64,000 nt of DNA from Rhodohalobacter halophilus (GTDB lineage Bacteria > Bacteroidota > Rhodothermia > Balneolales > Balneolaceae), in NCBI RefSeq assembly GCF_001715195.1, contig NZ_MDWE01000012.1, forward strand, positions 1 to 64,000, given 5' to 3'. The translations under genes and the position numbers were made by a program. Each line of letters begins with the position of its first letter. Position 1 is the first letter of the stretch. The notes under the pieces are model-generated. The model was not told the origin of the DNA and did no database searches. It saw only the letters and a list, made by a program, of their open reading frames with translations. Of this stretch, positions 59,705 to 64,000 are shown piece by piece.

Positions 59705-60462
59705 ACTTCGGCCTCGCTATTTTGGGAGGCTAAGTTTGAGTATTCTGTCATGTAAACAGATCGGCTGATGGAATCAGGAATAGCGGCCAGCAGTTTGATG
59801 ATATCACCCCGTTCCGGTTGCGCGACTTCAGTTACATAGTAAATCCAATCCATTGATTGTCCATTTGATAGAATGGTTACAGAGAATCCTTCTGTCAAAC
59901 CTGTTTTAATACTTTCACGAACATTCTCCCAGGCCACTTCACCTACCACCAATTCACACCGGTTGGTAAACTTTCGCAATGCTTTTGCCTCTTCTGGTGT
60001 AAATGATGCAGGGATGTTAACCGCTGCTTTGTTATCAATTTCATCTGTTGGTGAATCACCACAAATCACGGTAACAAGACCAGCCTTTCTGATTTCAGAC
60101 CGTACCTTTTTTAAACCGGGAATAGGTTCCGGGATTCTTGGTTCCTTTTTATCCGTGCCGGTGCTACTGTTCTCAATGGTGATGTGAAACCGGTCAGCGA
60201 ACTGGTAGATCACCTCATGAAACTCCTTTCCATCGATACGCATCACAAAATCAATGGCATCACCACCCAGTCCGCACCCGAAGCATTTATAAATGCCTTT
60301 CTGATCGGATACGTGAAAGGACGGTGTCTTTTCATCATGGAATGGGCAGCAGCCTTTCATTCCGTTACCGGATCGCTTCAGCTCTACATAGTCTGAAACG
60401 ATACCGGTTATGTCATCACGGGAGAGATCCCGGATCTGTTTGATTGCCTGTGTAAATGTCAT
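59695..60462 (-). CDS. CHC2 zinc-finger primase-like protein
   Basis: A 255-residue protein. The DnaG-type zinc ribbon is complete: Cys39-x2-His42 (C-C-P-F-H-D-E-K-T-P-S-F) and Cys60-x2-Cys63 (Y-K-C-F-G-C-G-L-G-G), followed by D-A-I-D-F-V. The remaining 150 residues are short for a TOPRIM domain and no TOPRIM E/D-x-D motif is obvious. The polymerase part may be supplied by the overlapping D5-like protein. It recognises priming sites on single-stranded DNA. Confidence 0.85.
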   Translation of the reverse strand: MTFTQAIKQIRDLSRDDITGIVSDYVELKRSGNGMKGCCPFHDEKTPSFHVSDQKGIYKCFGCGLGGDAIDFVMRIDGKEFHEVIYQFADRFHITIENSSTGTDKKEPRIPEPIPGLKKVRSEIRKAGLVTVICGDSPTDEIDNKAAVNIPASFTPEEAKALRKFTNRCELVVGEVAWENVRESIKTGLTEGFSVTILSNGQSMDWIYYVTEVAQPERGDIIKLLAAIPDSISRSVYMTEYSNLASQNSEAEVCR

Positions 60463-60510
60463 AGTACAGGTACCCCGTAAATTTTCTTCATCCCAATAAT
60501 CAGTTACTTT

Positions 60511-60750
60511 TTATCGATTGTTATGGTAGTTCCGCAGTTCGAGTTGAGCCTTAGCTAAAATCTCTGCGGTTGTTTTAATGTCCAGTGGTTCGGTAGGCGC
60601 AACGGTAGATGCAAACAGTTGAAGGTCTTCAGCTTCATATAATATGGAAGCGATAAACCAAACCGTTGCCCTGATGTCATCCCGGCCAATCGTGATGTTC
60701 TTGTCTTTTGCAATAATGGTCATGCTATTTATGTTGCTCATTTCCCCCAA
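60511..60750 (-). CDS. Small early protein, unknown
   Basis: A 79-residue acidic protein (M-G-E-M-S-N-I-N-S-M-T-I-I-A; the start could be the second M). It overlaps the 3' end of the HTH gene before it by 13 bases and lies 48 bases before the primase gene, so it is part of the early operon. No motif recognised. Confidence 0.55.
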   Translation of the reverse strand: MGEMSNINSMTIIAKDKNITIGRDDIRATVWFIASILYEAEDLQLFASTVAPTEPLDIKTTAEILAKAQLELRNYHNNR

Positions 60751-60995
60751 CGCTCCAGTTCGGAAAAATGAATCAGATAGCGACCGGTCGGTGATTTTTT
60801 AAATTTCGTGATGTTACCCTTGCCTACGTAGTTTGTGACGGTTCGATGCTGAAGCTTGGCTCGTTCAGCAAACTCTTTCGTATCTAACCATTCAGACTGT
60901 GGAATTGCATCGTGAATTAATCCCTTGAGGTATTCAAGCTGACTCTCCAGGCTATCTATGGCTTTAAATAGTTTTTGTTGTCTATCTGCGCTCAC
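60738..60995 (-). CDS. Excisionase-like HTH protein
   Basis: An 85-residue protein from GTG 60995, which has GGAGGTG ahead of it; the frame extends to 61067. A coiled N-terminal helix precedes a MerR/excisionase-type winged helix: W-L-D-T-K-E-F-A-E-R-A-K-L-Q-H-R-T-V-T-N-Y and a wing G-R-Y-L-I-H-F-S-E-L-E-R-W. Such proteins bend DNA at attachment sites or regulate early genes. The start overlaps the previous stop. Confidence 0.6.
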   Translation of the reverse strand: MSADRQQKLFKAIDSLESQLEYLKGLIHDAIPQSEWLDTKEFAERAKLQHRTVTNYVGKGNITKFKKSPTGRYLIHFSELERWGK

Positions 60996-61242
60996 CGGCC
61001 ACCTCCATATTTTGCCAAAATGAAGGATTCTCTCTTTTACTGTCTGCAATAAAGTTTTTGATTGCATCTCGCAGCCAAGGTGTGCTTTCGTGATGTTGTG
61101 CTACTCTTATGACTGCTGTGTGACTTACTCCTCGTACCCCGTTTGGTCTGACGACACTTTCTGCAAAATCCTTGAGTTGCATATGCTTTAGTGTAAGTGC
61201 AAGCTTCAAGTCCCAATGTAGGTTCTGTTTTTTAATTGACAT
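60982..61242 (-). CDS. Cro-like early regulator
   Basis: An 86-residue basic protein with a helix-turn-helix-like segment (L-K-D-F-A-E-S-V-V-R-P-N-G-V-R-G-V-S-H-T-A-V-I-R-V-A). It is the first gene of the leftward early operon, facing the CI-like repressor across a 74-base spacer with repeated GTTAxTTACA motifs. The layout is that of a lambda-style switch, with this protein in the Cro position. Confidence 0.6.
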   Translation of the reverse strand: MSIKKQNLHWDLKLALTLKHMQLKDFAESVVRPNGVRGVSHTAVIRVAQHHESTPWLRDAIKNFIADSKRENPSFWQNMEVAGERR

Positions 61243-61250
61243 AATAATTC

Positions 61251-61281
61251 GTTAATTACATATGTTAGTTACAACTGTTAG
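61251..61281. promoter_or_regulatory. Candidate operators of the lysogeny switch
   Basis: GTTAATTACA (61251-61260) and GTTAGTTACA (61264-61273), 13 bases apart, followed by GTTAG at 61277. They lie between the divergent Cro-like and CI-like genes. A related perfect palindrome, CGCTAAC-AAAA-GTTAGCG, occurs at 61785-61802 just past the repressor gene. Binding is inferred from placement and repetition. Confidence 0.5.
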
Positions 61282-61316
61282 AAATCAGCGAAGAAAATAA
61301 TCGTAAATACTCAATT

Positions 61317-61742
61317 TTGCCAAGTAAAAGATCAGAAATAAACGAAATAGCCAGCCGAATAATCGCTGTTAGTGCACTTTACCCATCCAACCGTGAATTC
61401 CTCGAAAAATGTGGGATTACAAACCATTCGTTAATAACCGATTTAAAGAAAAAAAGAATTAAAAATCCGGGTGCTGATATCCTGGCCAAAGTGGTACGGG
61501 GTTCGGGATGCAGTGGCTCCTGGTTGCTTACCGGACTTGGCGGCATGTTTGATAAGGAAGCTGACTATGTGGAAGAAGAGGGGGTTAGCTATGTGATGAT
61601 AAAAGGTGCCATCAGTCTTATCGAAGAGTTTGAGAAACGAATTGAAGAAGCCGACGACGCTGAACTCACAAACGAATTAGAAGTAAAGCTTGGAAAACTG
61701 CTTGTACGGATTTTGGAACGTCGTGGGGATAAAATCAACTGA
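61317..61742 (+). CDS. CI-like phage repressor
   Basis: A 141-residue protein starting at TTG 61317. The N-terminal DNA-binding region shows the Bacteroidota-phage repressor pattern: F-L-E-K-C-G-I-T-N-H-S-L-I-T-D-L-K-K-K-R-I-K-N-P-G-A-D-I-L-A-K-V, then G-S-W-L-L-T-G-L-G-G-M-F. The C-terminus is a charged helix (I-E-E-F-E-K-R-I-E-E), not a LexA-type peptidase, so induction would not be by self-cleavage. It is divergent from the early operon and probably keeps it off. Confidence 0.75.
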   Translation: MPSKRSEINEIASRIIAVSALYPSNREFLEKCGITNHSLITDLKKKRIKNPGADILAKVVRGSGCSGSWLLTGLGGMFDKEADYVEEEGVSYVMIKGAISLIEEFEKRIEEADDAELTNELEVKLGKLLVRILERRGDKIN

Positions 61743-61784
61743 ATAAACTTTTGAAGTAAACAGGACTTTATTCCTATATTTGAA

Positions 61785-61802
61785 CGCTAACAAAAGTTAG
61801 CG
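61785..61802. promoter_or_regulatory. Perfect 7-bp-arm palindrome
   Basis: CGCTAAC, four A, GTTAGCG, with no T-run after it, so it is more likely a protein-binding site than a terminator. It shares GTTAG with the candidate operators at 61251-61281 and lies 49 bases before the first right-end arm site. Confidence 0.45.
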
Positions 61803-61850
61803 AGTGGCAGTGATCGAAAATGATGATAGCAAACAAACGACATATCGCTT

Positions 61851-61914
61851 TTGGTGTCCATAACCGAACAATCGGAATGGATAAGAATTGCTTTGGTGTC
61901 CAAATTGGTGTCCA
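61851..61914 (+). promoter_or_regulatory. Three integrase arm-type sites, right end
   Basis: TTGGTGTCCA at 61851-61860, 61893-61902 and 61905-61914, the last two with the same 12-base period as at the left end and in the same orientation. The last copy is 55 bases before the right tRNA. In the circular form both sets would flank the attachment core. Confidence 0.7.
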
Positions 61915-61968
61915 TTTGAAATCACAAATCCCTGCGAGAGGGATAAAATCACTGTTTATTACGTTGTA

Positions 61969-62042
61969 GGACCCATAGCTCAGTTGGTCAGAGCAGTCGA
62001 CTCATAATCGATTGGTCGCAGGTTCAAGTCCTGCTGGGTCCA
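61969..62042 (+). tRNA. tRNA-Ile2 (anticodon CAT), right attachment copy
   Basis: A 74-base cloverleaf with a perfect acceptor stem (GGACCCA with TGGGTCC), T-arm GCAGG-TTCAAGT-CCTGC, anticodon loop CTCATAA, no encoded CCA. It is identical to the left copy over its first 52 bases. Its 3' flank (CACTC) resembles the truncated fragment at 62222, not the left copy, so the 3' end is probably the original chromosomal one. Transcription would now depend on provirus sequence upstream. Confidence 0.88.
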
Positions 62043-62221
62043 CTCATTTCCTTCTCTTTATGCCAACCCCAAAATCTGGGTATTGTTTTTGGATGAACCA
62101 TTTTATCTGTGTTGTGAAAACAGATCTGCACTTTCACAACTAGGTTTGTACTCGACTCCCAGGATTTGAGTATTGTTTTTGGCTGAGGCCATCTTATCTA
62201 TATTGCGAAAACAGTGTTTTC

Positions 62222-62248
62222 GCGGTTCAAGTCCTGCTGGATCCACTC
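62222..62248 (+). repeat. Truncated tRNA-Ile2 3' fragment
   Basis: GCGGTTCAAGTCCTGCTGG followed by ATCCACTC repeats the T-arm and 3' acceptor strand of the right tRNA with one substitution and one deletion. The bases between (62072-62215) contain a diverged tandem duplication with a period near 90 (TATTGTTTTTGG and GAAAACAG recur). It looks like the scar of an earlier integration at the same tRNA. The remainder of 62249-62594 holds no gene I would support. Confidence 0.65.
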
Positions 62249-62594
62249 CTTCGCCAAGGATTCGAAGTGCGCGCACTAAATTACCATGGCTACGATGGAC
62301 ACATACTCCTTTTTTGAGTAGAAGTTTTGTAATCAGCGAGATGATGGTTCCCATAATGAACACTCTTTTTATAAATTTTTGTGAGAGTACAACCAATCGA
62401 CATTCGGTTTGTTAATTTAATAGCGACTTTAGTACAAGAAGTGAAGAGGTTATTCTAATCTGCTAAAAAAAGATATTAACTAGAGATAAATTACCTGAGT
62501 TGAAGTTCACTGCTTATGAGTGGTCCAAAAAATGGGAAGCTTACAAATTCAATTCAGCCTGTCCTTTAACAAACTCACCGGAGGAACAACTCAC

Positions 62595-62804
62595 ATGAAA
62601 AGTAAAACTAAAATTCACGATGGAATTGTCGGAGTCATATATCTGACAAGCGTATTGTTGGCCGTTTATATCAATTTGAACTGGCTCTATCTGGCTGGTG
62701 CTGTGGCCGTTCTTCAAATTATGAGTATGTTTACCGGGTTTTGTCCGGTTTATTATCTGCTTAACAGAACCATGTCGGATAAAGAACAGGTGAATGTTGC
62801 TTAG
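62595..62804 (+). CDS. DUF2892 (YgaP-like) membrane protein
   Basis: A 69-residue protein from ATG 62595, chosen because GGAGG precedes it and the family starts here; the frame opens at 62520. Two helices: G-V-I-Y-L-T-S-V-L-L-A-V-Y-I and L-Y-L-A-G-A-V-A-V-L-Q-I-M-S-M. The second ends in the family hallmark F-T-G-F-C-P-V-Y-Y-L-L. The same module is the membrane anchor of YgaP rhodaneses; alone its job is unknown. A hairpin with a T-run follows. Confidence 0.85.
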   Translation: MKSKTKIHDGIVGVIYLTSVLLAVYINLNWLYLAGAVAVLQIMSMFTGFCPVYYLLNRTMSDKEQVNVA

Positions 62805-62850
62805 TATCATTTACCATTCAAGTGGTTATAAAAAAATGAAACGACACAAA

Positions 62851-62903
62851 TGCCCAAAAGCAGAAAACACTAAATGTAGTAATTCCTTTGGGCATTCTTT
62901 TTT
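62851..62903 (+). terminator. Rho-independent terminator
   Basis: TGCCCAAA and TTTGGGCA arms with a long loop, then TTCTTTTTT, 47 bases after the DUF2892 stop. Confidence 0.6.
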
Positions 62904-62974
62904 GCATTAGATTAAATGTAAGCTATAACCTATTCTCAACAATCCAGCATCGTGAATTTCTTCTGAGCAATTGA

Positions 62975-63130
62975 TTACTCCTCATTTTCAGCCTCATGGC
63001 CGGGACGGGTACGGGATGGCGGATCGCTGGCAGGAAATGTTTGTTCCAGCTCTCTATTTAGTTTCCTATTCTTATTTGTGGATTTTTCATCCTTCGTTCG
63101 CTCTGTACTCTTATGATTCTCTTCACTCAT
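62975..63130 (-). CDS. Small PASDPPS-motif protein
   Basis: About 51 residues from ATG 63130 (M-S-E-E-N-H-K-S); the frame extends to 63160. It is very polar and ends E-L-E-Q-T-F-P-A-S-D-P-P-S-R-T-R-P-G-H-E. The L-x-x-T-F-P-A-S-D-P-P motif marks a widespread family of tiny bacterial proteins of unknown role, often near stress genes. Confidence 0.65.
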   Translation of the reverse strand: MSEENHKSTERTKDEKSTNKNRKLNRELEQTFPASDPPSRTRPGHEAENEE

Positions 63131-63195
63131 AATCTTAGGATTGGTTATCATTCTCTGCATCGTTTGTTTATGAAGCTATTATCTAAACAGGAGAT

Positions 63196-63315
63196 TTGCT
63201 GGAAGCATTCAATGAGGATTATCTGAAAAATGAACCGGTTCTGAGAACGTTTGAGCGTTTATGCTCCTTTGTTATGCTTGAACTCGGTCGATTAAAAGAT
63301 CTCCAGTCGATATAA
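63196..63315 (+). pseudogene. Possible gene remnant, 39 codons
   Basis: A short frame after GGAG (TTG 63196) reading M-L-E-A-F-N-E-D-Y-L-K-N-E-P-V-L-R-T-F-E-R-L, then C-S-F-V-M-L-E-L-G-R-L-K-D. It looks protein-like, as if it were the C-terminal end of a longer lost gene. No family is recognised. Confidence 0.3.
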
Positions 63316-63347
63316 AAAAAGGGATTGAGGTTTTCAGCCTCAATCCC
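63314..63347 (-). terminator. Terminator for the leftward right-edge gene
   Basis: GGGATTGAGG and CCTCAATCCC arms with a seven-base loop; on the minus strand the hairpin is followed by seven T. It suits the leftward gene at 63597. A second hairpin (GAGAAGCG/CGCTTCTC, about 63360-63384) lies next to it; 63385-63596 holds nothing I can identify. Confidence 0.65.
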
Positions 63348-63596
63348 TGAATGGTTGTTGAGAAGCGTGCTCAATCGCTTCTCAGATAGTAACTCTTGTT
63401 TTTTATTTGTGTATCGTGGTTCTCTGCATATAAGACACAGAAAAACAGAAACCCTTACACAAATTTTAAATTTAATATTGAGCCTCTTTTTTGACCTTTA
63501 ACCTTATGATATTCAGTAACTTAAATTGAACTTTGCAAACCTTTCAACTGTCTGAAATAAATTTTCTGAACAATTTGTATCAAAAATTGAGAGTGT

Positions 63597-64000
63597 TTAT
63601 TCACGTGTTGAAAAATCCTGATTAAAAGGATTAACCTCTGCCCGATCTGTTACAACCACCTCCGAATGACCTGTTGATATGTGGCAACTGTTGCACGCCT
63701 GTATCATTACGAGATTTCGATCTCTGACCCGATCCCAATCACCTGACTCAACGGCATCTTCCAGGTCTTCGATAGTGGGTTCGAGCATCGTCTGTGTAAG
63801 CTGGCCAACCGGCTGATCGTGATAAACCAGATCTGCCAGAATCAGCTCTTCAGTAGCCTCTTCCAATTCGTGAATGTAGAAATCAAGCAGATCTACGTTT
63901 TGGTTCTCTATCGCGTATGAAATTTTATGAATCACCGTCTGCATTAAGGTCATTGTTTCATATAGTGCCGGTTCCTGAAGTTCAGCAACCCGGTTTTCAA
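63597..64000 (-). CDS. Haem-binding (CxxCH) protein, partial
   Basis: The visible part ends with a single c-type haem site, I-Q-A-C-N-S-C-H-I-S-T-G-H, after a helical acidic domain (L-D-F-Y-I-H-E-L-E-E-A-T-E-E-L, E-P-T-I-E-D-L-E-D-A). The first ATG in view is at 63953, but the same frame stays open and protein-like to the window edge (E-N-R-V-A-E-L-Q-E-P-A-L-Y-E-T), so the true start lies beyond 64000, probably with a signal peptide. It is a helical-bundle-like cytochrome, presumably periplasmic; the partner is unknown. Confidence 0.75.
   Translation of the reverse strand, partial: ENRVAELQEPALYETMTLMQTVIHKISYAIENQNVDLLDFYIHELEEATEELILADLVYHDQPVGQLTQTMLEPTIEDLEDAVESGDWDRVRDRNLVMIQACNSCHISTGHSEVVVTDRAEVNPFNQDFSTRE

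Larger units (their letters stand above)
22509..62042. mobile_element. Integrated provirus, probably tailless and membrane-containing
   Basis: A 39.5-kb element bounded by two same-orientation tRNA-Ile2 copies, with an integrase at the left end, a CI-like repressor and early genes at the right end, and paired arm-type motifs inside both ends. Gene content: KtrAB, a 21-kb leftward virion and lysis operon, a defence island, an iteron-like block, and a primase-helicase module. There is no terminase large subunit, portal, tail or tape-measure gene and no relaxase or type IV secretion gene. The abundance of C-tail-anchored small proteins, two adjacent capsid-like proteins and cell-wall enzymes points to an internal-membrane icosahedral phage. 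Size and host clade resemble Salisaeta icosahedral phage 1 (from memory; no comparison was run). Confidence 0.8.

Noticed and set aside
22509-62042. Tailed phage (Caudoviricetes) prophage
   Set aside because: No terminase, portal, major tail, tape-measure or baseplate gene is recognisable among the late genes.
22509-62042. Conjugative or mobilisable element
   Set aside because: No relaxase, coupling protein or type IV secretion genes; the many wall-lytic and tail-anchored proteins fit a virion better.
62103-62396. Leftward 97-residue frame
   Set aside because: It reads through the truncated tRNA fragment (giving D-P-A-G-L-E-P-R) and a tandem repeat, both non-coding.
1-64000. CRISPR array
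   Set aside because: No regularly spaced 25-40 base repeats with unique spacers were seen; the only short-period array is the 12-base arm-site triplet.

Overview
The window looks like the chromosome of a marine or halophilic member of the Balneolales/Rhodothermota-Bacteroidota side of the tree. The clues are two TonB-dependent receptors (one with a carboxypeptidase-regulatory-like N-terminal domain), DUF2911, DUF4236 and DUF885 proteins, Bacteroidota-style secreted proteins ending their signal peptides in A-Q, and many short palindromic intergenic repeats. The assignment is an inference from gene content; no 16S rRNA gene is present.

Left flank (1-22508) is ordinary host chromosome: alanine racemase, a DUF4236 membrane protein, an FAD oxidoreductase, a DUF885 metallopeptidase-like protein, an IS200-like/RAYT transposase between two copies of a hairpin-rich repeat, a TonB receptor, a LolD/FtsX-type ABC transporter divergent from a TesA-like esterase, MsrA, DUF2911, a TonB receptor under a TPP riboswitch (so probably thiamin uptake), an M28 peptidase with a PDZ domain and a TPR lipoprotein. 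Intergenic regions carry a dispersed palindrome family (core GACCTGTCAGG...CCTGACAGGTC), several copies of which are placed as terminators.

The core of the window (22509-62042, 39.5 kb) is an integrated element between two full-length tRNA-Ile2(CAT) genes. It starts with a tyrosine integrase and ends with a CI-like repressor facing a small early operon. Six exact copies of a 10-bp motif (TTGGTGTCCA), three at each end, look like integrase arm sites. Inside, in order: a KtrAB potassium uptake pair; a 21-kb leftward operon of about 25 tightly packed genes (48022 to 27075); a defence island on AT-rich DNA (an ABC-three-component-like system, then a type III restriction-modification pair with an XRE regulator); a block of 12 TGAAAC/GTTTCA hexamers resembling an iteron origin; and a replication module (SF3-type helicase plus CHC2 zinc-finger primase).

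The leftward operon has no terminase, portal, tail tube or tape-measure gene. Instead it has two adjacent capsid-sized beta-rich proteins, a lytic transglycosylase, a peptidoglycan-binding protein, a transglutaminase-like protein, an M15 endolysin and about ten small proteins each ending in one transmembrane helix with a basic tail. My reading is a provirus of a tailless icosahedral phage with an internal membrane, in the style of Salisaeta icosahedral phage 1 (about 44 kb circular dsDNA, host also in Rhodothermota) and the P23-77-like viruses with two single-jelly-roll capsid proteins. In the same operon sits a 2416-residue polyvalent protein joining a calcium-binding-repeat-like start, a RelA/SpoT-like domain, an N6-adenine methyltransferase-like domain and a SNF2-type helicase; it may enter the cell with the genome and counter restriction. 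A four-residue motif, RSNP, marks domain boundaries in this protein and in the operon's RadA-like ATPase.

Right flank (62043-64000) holds a third, truncated tRNA-Ile2 fragment (a likely scar of older integration), a DUF2892 membrane protein, a small PASDPPS-motif protein and the 3' part of a CxxCH (haem-binding) protein that runs off the window.
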